Positions 35,478 through 42,777 of a DNA stretch of 64,000 nucleotides are shown one piece after another. This DNA is from Rhizobium vallis (GTDB taxonomy: Bacteria; Pseudomonadota; Alphaproteobacteria; Rhizobiales; Rhizobiaceae): the NCBI RefSeq assembly GCF_003985155.1, contig NZ_ML133693.1, forward strand, positions 248,001-312,000, in the 5' to 3' direction. Position 1 is the stretch's first letter. The number at the start of each line of letters is the position of its first letter. The position numbers and the translations under genes are program-made. Below the pieces are notes generated by a model. The model saw nothing but the letters and a program-made list of their open reading frames with translations. It did not search any database and was not told the DNA's origin.

Positions 35478-35526
35478 CGAAAGTGACATCAGTTAAAACG
35501 AAAGAAATCCGAATGTCAAACGAATG
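35478..35526 (-). promoter_or_regulatory. glpD promoter with phased CGAA boxes (candidate GlpR operator)
   Basis: On the minus strand TTGACA (35514-35519) and TTAACT (35491-35496) are separated by exactly 17 bp, a good sigma-70 promoter. On the plus strand the box CGAA(A/T)G recurs at 35478, 35499, 35510 and 35521, with spacings 21, 11 and 11 bp, i.e. about two, one and one helical turns, so all lie on one face of the DNA and overlap -35, -10 and downstream sequence. DeoR-family repressors often use such repeats; binding by GlpR is inferred. Confidence 0.6.
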
Positions 35527-35605
35527 TTTTCGCAGATCGATCCGGGAAGCGTTTTCGGAAGAAAATGGCCAGCGGCGTTCCCAGGAATGCCTGAAAATGA
35601 AGCGC

Positions 35606-35624
35606 TAAGGCACCGAGTGCCTAA
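35606..35624 (-). terminator. Hairpin at the glpR stop codon
   Basis: Arms TAAGGCAC (35606-35613) and GTGCCTAA (35617-35624) with one mismatch and a 3-nt loop overlap the glpR stop. A weak T-containing stretch follows on the minus strand. It could act as a partial terminator that separates glpR from glpD. Confidence 0.35.
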
Positions 35625-36394
35625 CGTGATCTGCCACTGGTTTCGATCAGTTTCACATTGTTTTCGAGACACAGATTGCGGATCGACGGCAGCGGACAGT
35701 GATCAGTGATGAAGGTATGAACCTGGGAAAGCTGGCCGATCCTGACCGGCGCGGTGCGTTCGAACTTCGTCGAATCGGCAACAAGGATGACATGCCGGGC
35801 ATTGGCGATAATCGCCTGGGCGACTTTCACCTCGCGAAAATCGTAGTCGAGCAGCGCCCCGTCGATATCGATCGCAGACGCGCCGATCACGGCGTAGTCG
35901 ACCTTGAACTGGCGGATGAAATCGACGGCCGCTTCGCCGACGATGCCGCCGTCAGAACCGCGCACGACCCCGCCGGCGATCACCACCTCGATCGCCGGGA
36001 ACAGGCGCAACCTATTGGCAACGTTGATATTATTGGTAATCACCATCAGCTCGTGATGATTGGCGAGCGCCTCTCCCACCGCCTCGGTTGTCGTGCCGAT
36101 ATTGATGAAGAGCGAGGCTCCGCTTGGGATCAGCTCGACTGCCGCAAGGCCGATCGCCTGCTTCTCGGAGGCGGCAATCTGGCGGCGCGCCTCGTATTTG
36201 ACGTTCTCGGTCCCACTCGGGAATGTCGCGCCGCCATGGATGCGCGTCAGCACCTGCGCATCGCAGAGATCGTTCAGATCCTTGCGGATCGTCTGCGGCG
36301 TCACCGAAAAACGGGCGGCGAGCTCCTCGACCAGAACCCTGCCGCTCGATTTCGCAATCGCCACGATTTCAGTTTGTCGGTCGGTCAAGAACAT
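35621..36394 (-). CDS. glpR: DeoR-family repressor of the glycerol regulon
   Basis: 257 aa. N-terminal DeoR helix-turn-helix MFLTDRQTEIVAIAKSSGRV with VEELAARFSVTPQTIRKDLN (~22-41) and LTRIHGGATFPS; the C-terminal sugar-phosphate sensor domain has LFINIGTTTEAVGEAL (~96) and DYAVIGASAIDIDGALLDYD. Family members of this type respond to glycerol-3-phosphate. The ATG is preceded by AAAGGGG. It stands just upstream of glpD on the same strand, as in R. leguminosarum, and its own promoter has similar CGAA/TTCG boxes. Confidence 0.9.
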   Translation of the reverse strand: MFLTDRQTEIVAIAKSSGRVLVEELAARFSVTPQTIRKDLNDLCDAQVLTRIHGGATFPSGTENVKYEARRQIAASEKQAIGLAAVELIPSGASLFINIGTTTEAVGEALANHHELMVITNNINVANRLRLFPAIEVVIAGGVVRGSDGGIVGEAAVDFIRQFKVDYAVIGASAIDIDGALLDYDFREVKVAQAIIANARHVILVADSTKFERTAPVRIGQLSQVHTFITDHCPLPSIRNLCLENNVKLIETSGRSR

Positions 36395-36404
36395 AGGCGC
36401 CCCT

Positions 36405-36436
36405 TTCGATCTGCTTTCGTTTTGAAAGAAAGCGAA
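36405..36436 (-). promoter_or_regulatory. Candidate GlpR autoregulatory boxes upstream of glpR
   Basis: TTTCG boxes with TTCG at 36405-36408 and 36416-36419 (11 bp apart) and an opposite CGAA at 36433-36436 repeat the pattern seen at the glpD promoter. They lie 11-42 bp before the glpR start. Autoregulation is inferred. Confidence 0.45.
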
Positions 36437-36510
36437 GGACGACGCAATGCTTATTTGTCGGTGGCCGGCTTCAATACGGCGAATGTGGCGCGCCGCCGCG
36501 TCAGGTGCGG

Positions 36511-37416
36511 CTACCGTTTCCGCATCACGTTGACGACGACCACGCCGAGGATCGCCATGACCCCGCCGAAGGCACCCAGCACTGTCGGCACCTCGCCGAG
36601 CCAGACGAAGCCGATCAGTGTTGCGACCGGTGGGACGCCGTAGAGGAAATTCGAAGCCCGCGCAGCCGACAGCCGCTTCAATGCGATGGCCCAGGTAAGA
36701 TAGCCGATCGCTGTCGGGAAGATGACGAGGTAGGCGACACCCCAGTTCACTTCTTCAGGTGCCGCCGCCAGCGCCCGGACCGTCGCCGGGACGGCTGGGA
36801 AGAGCGGCACGGAGCCGATCAGCAGGATCCAGGCGGTGACGGCAAGCGCCGGCATCCGGCCAAGCAGCGGCTTCTGCAGCACGCTGGCGATCGCCGAGCA
36901 GAGTGCGGCGCCGAGAATCAGCACGGCGTTCGGATCAAGCTTGAAGCCGCCGTCGGATGCGACGGCAATCAGCGCCACACCGCCGAAGGAAACCGCGGTG
37001 CCCGCCCAGCCCCAGCGGCCGAAGCGCTCGCCGAGCGCGAATGTCGCAATGAGCGCGGTGAAGACGGGCATGGTGTTGATGATGAAGCTTGCCGGCCCCG
37101 CCGCAACCGTCTGTTCGCCAGTGTTCAACAGCACCGCATAAGCTGCAATGAAGAGCACGGCGGCAACGGAGAGGCGAAGGAAATCGCGTTTTTCCGGCAT
37201 CGGCCGGTAGATGGCGAGGTAGACGAGGGCAAGGACGCCAGCCGCCACATAACGCGCCGTCGCCAGTTCGATCGGCGTCAGCGGCCCAAGGCAGATGCGG
37301 ATCACCACGAAGGAAGAAGCCCAGAAGAGGATGGTGACGACGATCGCCGCGAAGGCCACAAAATCGAACGTGCCTTGTTGTTTCGCCGAAACCGGTGTGC
37401 TTGCCGCCATGCTCAT
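36511..37416 (-). CDS. EamA/DMT-family metabolite exporter
   Basis: About 301 aa with ten hydrophobic segments arranged as two five-helix EamA repeats, the drug/metabolite transporter fold. Repeat 1 contains FWASSFVVIRICLGPLTPIE, repeat 2 AVTAWILLIGSVPLFPAVPA. ATG 37416 has GGAGG 6 bp upstream and is preferred over an ATG four codons earlier. Divergent from a LysR regulator, which commonly controls such exporters of amino acids or toxic metabolites. Substrate unknown. Confidence 0.87.
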   Translation of the reverse strand: MSMAASTPVSAKQQGTFDFVAFAAIVVTILFWASSFVVIRICLGPLTPIELATARYVAAGVLALVYLAIYRPMPEKRDFLRLSVAAVLFIAAYAVLLNTGEQTVAAGPASFIINTMPVFTALIATFALGERFGRWGWAGTAVSFGGVALIAVASDGGFKLDPNAVLILGAALCSAIASVLQKPLLGRMPALAVTAWILLIGSVPLFPAVPATVRALAAAPEEVNWGVAYLVIFPTAIGYLTWAIALKRLSAARASNFLYGVPPVATLIGFVWLGEVPTVLGAFGGVMAILGVVVVNVMRKR

Positions 37417-37502
37417 TTTCGCCTCCATCTATCCGTTGCGACCATGAATTAAGCCTTCGATGCGTGCTTGAAAAGCATCGCAATCGATGATCAAATGTGC
37501 GT

Positions 37503-38432
37503 ATGGTTCACAGCTCGCCCGTGCTTCCACCGCTCGATACGCTCGAGACCTTTGCCCGCGCCGCACGGCTCGGATCGTTTTCGGCCGCGGCCGAGGAGAG
37601 CGGCATCACCCATGGCGCTGTGTCGCGGCAGGTCTCGCGGCTGGAACGCTGGATGGGCGTGCGCCTGTTTGCACGCGAAGCCCGTGGCGTCCGCCTGACG
37701 CCGGAGGGCATGCGGTTTTTCGCGCGCGCCGAGGAAGCGCTCTCTCTGCTCGGCAACACCGGCGAACGCTGGTTGCCCCGACCCAGCAAGGCGGTGGTGC
37801 GCCTGTCCGTAACGCCGTCGGTCGCTTCGCTATGGCTGTTTCAGCGCCTGCCGAAGCTCGAAGGAAACGAGCTACACGTCGAACTGACGCTCGAACACCG
37901 GCTGGCCGATTTCGGCGAAGGCACGGATCTCGCCATTCGCTGCGGCAAGGGACCATGGGCCGGCGTGCGCGCCCTGCCGCTCTGGCAGGAGAAATCCTTC
38001 CCGATCGCCGCCCCTGCCGTGGCGGACCGGCTCGGACGGCGATCGGATGCTCTCTCGCTGCTCGATATGCCGATCCTGCATGATTCCAATATCGAAGGGT
38101 GGCGCCGCTGGCTCTCCCGCGAGGGTGTCGACTATATCCCGCGCGGCCAGGACCGGCGTTTCGAAGACTACAATCTGGTGATCGACGCTTGCGCGCAGGG
38201 ACTCGGCATCGCGCTCGCCCGCCCGCCGCTGTCGGATGCGGCGATGGCCGCCGGGCGCATCGTCGCGGTGTCGGAGCGCACGCTCGACCACCACGTGGCC
38301 TTCCACCTGATCCGTCCGGACGATGCGCTTCGAAGCCCCGCAATCGAATTTGCCAGCCGCTTCCTGCGCGAGGCCGGTCATGACGAAGCGACGATCGCCG
38401 CATTTACCGCGCCCGGTCGGCCGAAAACATAG
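37503..38432 (+). CDS. LysR-family regulator (GcvA-like)
   Basis: About 309 aa. N-terminal helix-turn-helix LDTLETFARAARLGSFSAAA and HGAVSRQVSRLERWMGVRLF (~11-58), followed by a two-lobed effector domain. The pattern QGLGIALARPPL near residue 240 is typical of the GcvA/AmpR-like branch. Divergent from the EamA exporter with an 86-bp gap, so it most likely controls it. A GTG two codons upstream is an alternative start; no clear ribosome site is visible. Confidence 0.88.
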   Translation: MVHSSPVLPPLDTLETFARAARLGSFSAAAEESGITHGAVSRQVSRLERWMGVRLFAREARGVRLTPEGMRFFARAEEALSLLGNTGERWLPRPSKAVVRLSVTPSVASLWLFQRLPKLEGNELHVELTLEHRLADFGEGTDLAIRCGKGPWAGVRALPLWQEKSFPIAAPAVADRLGRRSDALSLLDMPILHDSNIEGWRRWLSREGVDYIPRGQDRRFEDYNLVIDACAQGLGIALARPPLSDAAMAAGRIVAVSERTLDHHVAFHLIRPDDALRSPAIEFASRFLREAGHDEATIAAFTAPGRPKT

Positions 38433-38481
38433 GACCAGCGACTGGCGCTGGACCGAGCCCGAGCATAGGAGGAGCCCATCA

Positions 38482-39048
38482 ATGGCTACAGTGGTCCTGT
38501 TCCATTCGGTTTACGGACTTCGCTCCCTTGAACGGGAATCGGCGGAGCGGCTGCGAGCGGCTGGACATGAAGTGTTCACCCCCGATCTCTACGAGGGCAA
38601 GGTCGCCCGGTCGATCGACGAGGGCTTCGAGCTGAAGGAAGCGATCGGCTGGCCCACTCTTTGCGAACGGGCGGAAAAAGCGACTGCAGCGCTGCCGGCC
38701 TCGGCCGTGCTCGGCGGATTTTCGATGGGCGTCGGCATCACAGCCCATCTCTGGCCGATGCGGCCGCTGACGGCAGGTGTGCTGCTGCTTCACGCTGTCG
38801 GGGGGATTCCAGTCAATGTGCGCAGCCGCCTGCCTGCCCAGGTCCATCTTGCCGATCCGGATCGCTTCGCGCCCGCCGACGAGGTTGCCGCCTGGCAAGT
38901 GGCAGCGGCGCGCTCGGGCATGTCAGCAGAGATATTCAAATATCCCGGCGTCGGCCATCTCTACACCGATCCGACGCTGCCCGACTACGATGCCGAGTCC
39001 GCTGAACGGACATGGAGCCGCGTCATCGGCTTCCTCGGCGCGCTTTAG
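38482..39048 (+). CDS. Dienelactone hydrolase-like alpha/beta hydrolase
   Basis: 188 aa, short for the dienelactone hydrolase family (~230-250). Begins TVVLFHSVYGLRSLERESAE; the nucleophile elbow reads LGGFSMGVG (~83), so Ser replaces the Cys usual in dienelactone hydrolases; the likely Asp is in LADPDRF and the His in GVGHLYTD (~160). Strong AGGAGGAG site before the ATG. It starts 49 bp after the LysR gene and overlaps the converging GNAT gene by 4 bp at its end. Substrate unknown; ester or lactone hydrolysis is likely. Confidence 0.82.
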   Translation: MATVVLFHSVYGLRSLERESAERLRAAGHEVFTPDLYEGKVARSIDEGFELKEAIGWPTLCERAEKATAALPASAVLGGFSMGVGITAHLWPMRPLTAGVLLLHAVGGIPVNVRSRLPAQVHLADPDRFAPADEVAAWQVAAARSGMSAEIFKYPGVGHLYTDPTLPDYDAESAERTWSRVIGFLGAL

Positions 39049-39524
39049 AAGCCTTCCTGATCCGCCACAAGCTTCAGGCGCATTTCCTTCGCCAGTTCGA
39101 AACCAACGGCCTGGTAGACAGGTTCGCCGGCATCCGAGGCGTGGATGACAGCCGTCGTGCAGCCGATCGATTTCAGGTGGTCGACAGCCTTGTTGGTCAG
39201 CGCAAGTGCGATGCCGCGCCGACGGAAGGCGTCCATAACATAGACGGACCAGATATAACCGAGCAGCCGCTGTTCTGGCTGGATGACTTCGGGAAACGGC
39301 GACTGGTGCAGCTGGCAGGATGCGGAACCAGCGATTTCACCATCGACGATGGCAAAAAACGAGGCGAGCCGTCGCTCCTCCCGGCCGTTTCTGATGAAGG
39401 ATAATATTCGAGCCGCCGCATCGGGCCTATAATGCTCCGGCGGCGTCCCATAGCTGTCCCAGATCTTCAGATAATGACCTACAAGGATCTCATCCTCGTC
39501 GGGCCTCGCCATTCGAATATCCAT
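39045..39524 (-). CDS. GNAT-family N-acetyltransferase
   Basis: About 159 aa with the GNAT fold: substrate region, then YIWSVYVMDAFRRRGIALAL (~85-104) containing the acetyl-CoA loop R-R-x-G-x-A, and GCTTAVIHASDAGEPVYQAV with the final FELAKEM. Acetylates an amine of a small molecule or protein; substrate unknown. I take ATG 39524; the upstream GTG at 39557 would begin inside a GC-rich hairpin. Confidence 0.82.
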   Translation of the reverse strand: MDIRMARPDEDEILVGHYLKIWDSYGTPPEHYRPDAAARILSFIRNGREERRLASFFAIVDGEIAGSASCQLHQSPFPEVIQPEQRLLGYIWSVYVMDAFRRRGIALALTNKAVDHLKSIGCTTAVIHASDAGEPVYQAVGFELAKEMRLKLVADQEGF

Positions 39525-39556
39525 CGCGTCGTGATCCGGCTTTCGATGAGGTGACA

Positions 39557-39577
39557 CCCCGCCGGGGTCCGGCGGGG
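39557..39577. repeat. Perfect GC-rich inverted repeat
   Basis: Arms CCCCGCCGG (39557-39565) and CCGGCGGGG (39569-39577), loop of 3 nt, between the DUF992 gene (ending 39592) and the GNAT gene. It has no U-run on either strand. It may act as an mRNA 3' end stabiliser for the DUF992 transcript. Confidence 0.6.
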
Positions 39578-39591
39578 CGCGTCAAAAACCG

Positions 39592-40113
39592 TCAGTTCGT
39601 CGGGGTCAGCGTCATCGATGCGCTGCCGGCGGCAACGTTGAGGCCGAGCTGGCCGGTCAGGCTGACCGTCTGCAGATGGATTGAGCCCGAGGTGCCGCCG
39701 ATCAGAAGATTGGCGCCGAGGCCGGCGCCAAGCGTCGCTTCGGCAGTGGCGCCGACATAAAGGCCGGCAAGCGATCCGCGATGATAGCCCGCCGTCGGCG
39801 CGAACACCGCCCAGATCAGGCGGCTGCGCGTTGTGAAGCCGAGGTCGATGCCAAGCTTTCTCACTTCGCCGGTATAGCGATCAAGAAGCTCATTGCCGAC
39901 GGTCGACTGAAAGATGCAATCGGCTTCCTTGGATGAACCGAGCACATAACCCGTGCCGCCGCCGATATCGCAGGTGAGATAGCCGATCTTTACGCCATTG
40001 CGCAGGTCCGGCTCTTCATATGTCTTGGTGACGAGGTCGGCAGCGCTGGCCGCCCCCGCGCCGACAAAGATCAATGATACCGCGGCAAACGCCGTCGCAA
40101 GAGTTTTATTCAT
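39592..40113 (-). CDS. DUF992-family secreted protein
   Basis: 173 aa. Sec signal MNKTLATAFAAVSLIFVGAGAASA is followed by a mature region with the DUF992 pattern KIGYLTCDIGGGTGYVLGSS, then a second Cys in EADCIFQ (probable disulfide), and a Gly/Ala/Thr-rich end. The family is common in rhizobia and has no known function; the protein should be periplasmic or secreted. AAGGAGAG lies 5 bp before the ATG. It stands alone. Confidence 0.85.
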   Translation of the reverse strand: MNKTLATAFAAVSLIFVGAGAASAADLVTKTYEEPDLRNGVKIGYLTCDIGGGTGYVLGSSKEADCIFQSTVGNELLDRYTGEVRKLGIDLGFTTRSRLIWAVFAPTAGYHRGSLAGLYVGATAEATLGAGLGANLLIGGTSGSIHLQTVSLTGQLGLNVAAGSASMTLTPTN

Positions 40114-40685
40114 AAGTCTCTCCTTCTCAAATCGTGACGGGAGCATATACCCGGCTGCCCGACACCAGATAACGGACGGAACCGCAAAACGATCCCAAAA
40201 CCGACGCCATTTCCGCACCGCATGTGAAAGCGCATGGGAGGGGCGCAAGCGACAACAGGACTACGGTTCGACGCCCTTTAGGACATTTCGAAGGCACCAT
40301 GCCGCAGCCCGCGCCATTTCACGATGTTGTCCGGAATGGTTGCAAAAAAGGCACGATCTCGATCACAGCCGGCATCCGGCCCGACCTGCGCATGCCAGCC
40401 CGATACTGTCGCCAATGATCGCACAGGTTGCCACCTCGCATGTATAGCTGTAGTATTCTGAAGCTTTCTTCCTGCAGAGGCGCAGGCATGGAGAGCCAAA
40501 GGGCATTTTCCGGCATTGCCGCAGAATTTCTACATGTTCCTCCGGCGTTCTGTTTTCGCTTTGACAGAAACGCCGCCTGAAATTCGAGACCCATACCCAG
40601 AAGACAATTTTTGCCGGGGCCGGACAACAGCACGCCAGCCGATCTCTATTGGAGATGGCGGCGTATAGTTCATCGGGAGGGAAAA
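40114..40685. other. Long intergenic region
   Basis: 572 bp between the DUF992 gene (minus) and the lipoprotein gene (plus). Open frames exist on both strands but have poor starts and unnatural composition. TTGACA at 40561-40566 could serve the lipoprotein gene, with a weak -10. I see no clear repeat or RNA structure. Confidence 0.4.
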
Positions 40686-40931
40686 ATGCGCATATGCACA
40701 AGCATCATGCTGGCGGGAAGCCTAGCCATTTCAGCCTGTCAATCGGGGACGACGTCACAGGCCGTCGCTGACAAGAATTCCGAATTCGGCTGTATTGCCG
40801 GCACCGTCGGCGGCGCGATTGTCGGCGGCCTGATCGGCAGCACGATTGGCGCCGGCACCGGCCAAGTCCTCGCCGTCGGCGGCGGGATCGCCGGCGGCGG
40901 TTTCGTGGGCAATCGCCTGGCTTGCCGATAA
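40686..40931 (+). CDS. Small glycine-zipper lipoprotein
   Basis: 81 aa. Lipoprotein signal with lipobox LAISAC (Cys ~18), then QSGTTSQAV and a glycine-zipper stretch (IAGTVGGAIVGGLIGSTIGA, then GGGIAGGGFVGNRLAC), which forms packed helices in membranes. Such proteins sit in the outer membrane or periplasm; function unknown. GGGAGGG lies upstream of the ATG. The EF-hand gene starts 17 bp later, so the two form a small operon ended by a strong terminator. Confidence 0.8.
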   Translation: MRICTSIMLAGSLAISACQSGTTSQAVADKNSEFGCIAGTVGGAIVGGLIGSTIGAGTGQVLAVGGGIAGGGFVGNRLACR

Positions 40932-40948
40932 TTGAGGAGGATGGAGCA

Positions 40949-41314
40949 ATGAAAACCTTGGCTTTGGTGACGGCAATCATACTGTGCCAATATGCCGGCG
41001 CGCTCGCCCAGCAGCCCGCATCTCAGCAACCCGCCTCCATGTATCAGGGGCAGATGGACCGGCTCGACGTCAATTCCAGCAAGACGGTCGATCGTTCCGA
41101 ATATGAAACCTTCATGGGCACGGCTTTCGGAAATCTCGACAAGAACAAGGACGGCAGCCTGCAGGCCGGCGAGACGGCGCAGATCCTGACCGTCGAGCAA
41201 TTCACCTTGACGGATACGAACCGCGACGGCCGGATCAGCAAGAGCGAGTTCATGCAGCGGGTGATGGCCGATTTCGCAACGGCGGATCGGGATCGGAACG
41301 GCAATCTTCAATAA
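40949..41314 (+). CDS. Periplasmic EF-hand calcium-binding protein
   Basis: 121 aa. Sec signal MKTLALVTAIILCQYAGALA, then a short Gln/Pro/Ser linker and four EF-hand-like loops: DVNSSKTVDRSE (~44), DKNKDGSLQAGE (~62), DTNRDGRISKSE (~90) and the partial DRDRNGNLQ at the end. Loops 2 and 3 have the full Asp-x-Asn/Asp-x-Asp-Gly pattern for Ca2+; loop 1 lacks the Gly and loop 4 is truncated by the stop. A secreted Ca2+ buffer or sensor is likely. It follows the lipoprotein gene by 17 bp. Confidence 0.85.
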   Translation: MKTLALVTAIILCQYAGALAQQPASQQPASMYQGQMDRLDVNSSKTVDRSEYETFMGTAFGNLDKNKDGSLQAGETAQILTVEQFTLTDTNRDGRISKSEFMQRVMADFATADRDRNGNLQ

Positions 41315-41318
41315 AAGA

Positions 41319-41352
41319 AAAACCCGGCGAATGCGTTTCGCCGGGTTTTTAT
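41319..41352 (+). terminator. Rho-independent terminator
   Basis: A stem AACCCGGCGAA/TTCGCCGGGTT with a short loop is followed by a T-run (GGGTTTTTAT) and preceded by an A-run, so it works on both strands. It ends the lipoprotein/EF-hand operon and could also end the DUF1328 transcript that arrives from the right. Confidence 0.88.
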
Positions 41353-41368
41353 ACGTGTTCCGTCGGCA

Positions 41369-41533
41369 CTATACTCTGCGCATCAGGCGCATGACGATCG
41401 AGACGACGAAGAGCACCAGGAAAATGAAGAACAGAACCTGGGCAATCGAAGCTGAAGCCCCAGCGATGCCGCCAAATCCGAGGACGCCGGCAATCAAGGC
41501 CACAACGAGAAATACCAAAGCGTAATAAAGCAT
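41369..41533 (-). CDS. DUF1328 (UPF0391) small membrane protein
   Basis: 54-aa two-helix membrane protein: MLYYALVFLVVALIAGVLGF, then GGIAGASASIAQVLFFIFLV and a basic end MRLMRRV. The composition and the GFGGIAG turn match the UPF0391/DUF1328 family found in many proteobacteria, often stress-induced. AGAGGAG lies 6 bp upstream of the ATG at 41533. The function is unknown. Confidence 0.85.
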   Translation of the reverse strand: MLYYALVFLVVALIAGVLGFGGIAGASASIAQVLFFIFLVLFVVSIVMRLMRRV

Positions 41534-41635
41534 CGCGATCTCCTCTTACGTTGCTGCGCTAATAACGGAGACCGCCCACTTTTGGTTCCCTGCCCGCCTC
41601 ACGACCGGCACAGGAAGCGCCGCACCGGCTTTTGT

Positions 41636-42163
41636 TCAGCCGAAATGAAAGGCGCCGCTATACATCCGGTCGCCTTCATTCGGCTCCGGAGGCTCGGCGG
41701 CATCGAGATAGGCCTTGAGCGGACCGGTCAGCACGAACCAGACGCTCGCCCCCAGCATGAAGGAGGCTCCTACCGGGTCGTCGATGCGGGTGACGAAGGG
41801 AAGGCAAGCGGCTGCGAACAGGACAATGATCCGCACCGACCACTCCGCATCGCGTTTGGTGACCGCGCGCGCTCTCAGCGATTTGTATTCCCGGGCGCCG
41901 TAGACATTTTTCCCCGCCTTGACCACCGAAAGCAGCTTGCGTGCCGAAGGCAGCGCCAGCATGACCAAAGCGACAACGCTGAGCGCGAAAGGCTTGCCGG
42001 CCATGACCTGTCCGCTCGCGATCAGCAGGAGCGAGAGCACGGCAAGATTCCACGTCGGCTCCAGCAGTTCCGGCGGCTGGCGCGTGCGGATGTGCCAACT
42101 CCGCAGCAAACCTGCCGCGCCGTTCAATAACGGCTGATCGATGTAACGATTGATCCAGTCCAT
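41636..42163 (-). CDS. Hypothetical membrane protein
   Basis: About 175 aa. Three or four hydrophobic segments (TWNLAVLSLLLIASGQVMAG, ALSVVALVMLALPSARKLLS, VRIIVLFAAACLPFVTRI and SFMLGASVWFVLTGPLKAYL) separated by a basic cytosolic loop (~75-105). Family not recognised. The start is uncertain: ATG 42163 is chosen because the GTG further upstream lacks a ribosome site. Single gene. Confidence 0.65.
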   Translation of the reverse strand: MDWINRYIDQPLLNGAAGLLRSWHIRTRQPPELLEPTWNLAVLSLLLIASGQVMAGKPFALSVVALVMLALPSARKLLSVVKAGKNVYGAREYKSLRARAVTKRDAEWSVRIIVLFAAACLPFVTRIDDPVGASFMLGASVWFVLTGPLKAYLDAAEPPEPNEGDRMYSGAFHFG

Positions 42164-42285
42164 GCCGATGCGCCCGCCCGATTGTCTGAAGAGGGTCTCG
42201 AACACCACGGAATTTGGTCATCTTCGTGGCGGGCGGCCGCAATATCGGCCGAAGCTGGCTCTTCGCCCCGCGAACCGGCTTGCGG

Positions 42286-42672
42286 CTAGCCCAATTCCTG
42301 CGCGACTTCCCAGACATGGCCCGAGGGATCCGCAAAGGCCGCGGTGCGGCGCCCCCATGGACGATCGACCGGGCCGTTGAGGAGCTTTACCCCAAGTCTC
42401 TCCAGCTCCGCGCAGACCGCATCGACATCATCGACCTTGATGGTCAGTAGGACGCGCACCCCGGAAGCGGGCGCAGCCACTGCCAATGGCTCCACCAGTT
42501 GTGGCGCTTGCGTGGCTTCCAGCAGATTGACCATCACCCCCGAGAACTTCAGAACGGCGCTGACTGCATCCTGATAGACGACCTCTGATGCAAAGACCCT
42601 TTGATAGAACGACCTGGCATCGTCGATATTATCGACGAACAAAGTGATGACCTCGATCCCGTCCAGCTGCAT
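42286..42672 (-). CDS. VOC (glyoxalase/bleomycin-resistance fold) protein
   Basis: About 128 aa, one VOC domain made of two beta-alpha-beta-beta-beta modules. VITLFVDNIDDARSFYQRVF (~7-26) and the closing FADPSGHVWEVAQEL with Glu in the usual metal position. VOC proteins include glyoxalase-like isomerases, dioxygenases and drug-binding proteins; which one cannot be told here. ATG 42672 has GGAG 9 bp upstream. Confidence 0.83.
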   Translation of the reverse strand: MQLDGIEVITLFVDNIDDARSFYQRVFASEVVYQDAVSAVLKFSGVMVNLLEATQAPQLVEPLAVAAPASGVRVLLTIKVDDVDAVCAELERLGVKLLNGPVDRPWGRRTAAFADPSGHVWEVAQELG

Positions 42673-42777
42673 GGGCAATTCTCCGCCGTTGCTTCAACCG
42701 TTCAACTGATATCTTCGATCGGCCTGTGCTGGTCGTTTCGACCCTAACGGTTTCGACATGACGCCGCGAAAAAACCG

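Noticed and set aside
39557..39577. Rho-independent terminator at the GC-rich inverted repeat
   Set aside because: The stem is perfect but no T-run follows on either strand, so it is listed only as an inverted repeat.
40114..40685. Genes in the long gap, both strands
   Set aside because: Frames of 60-150 codons have weak starts, no ribosome sites and Arg/Pro/Cys-rich composition typical of antisense frames in GC-rich DNA.
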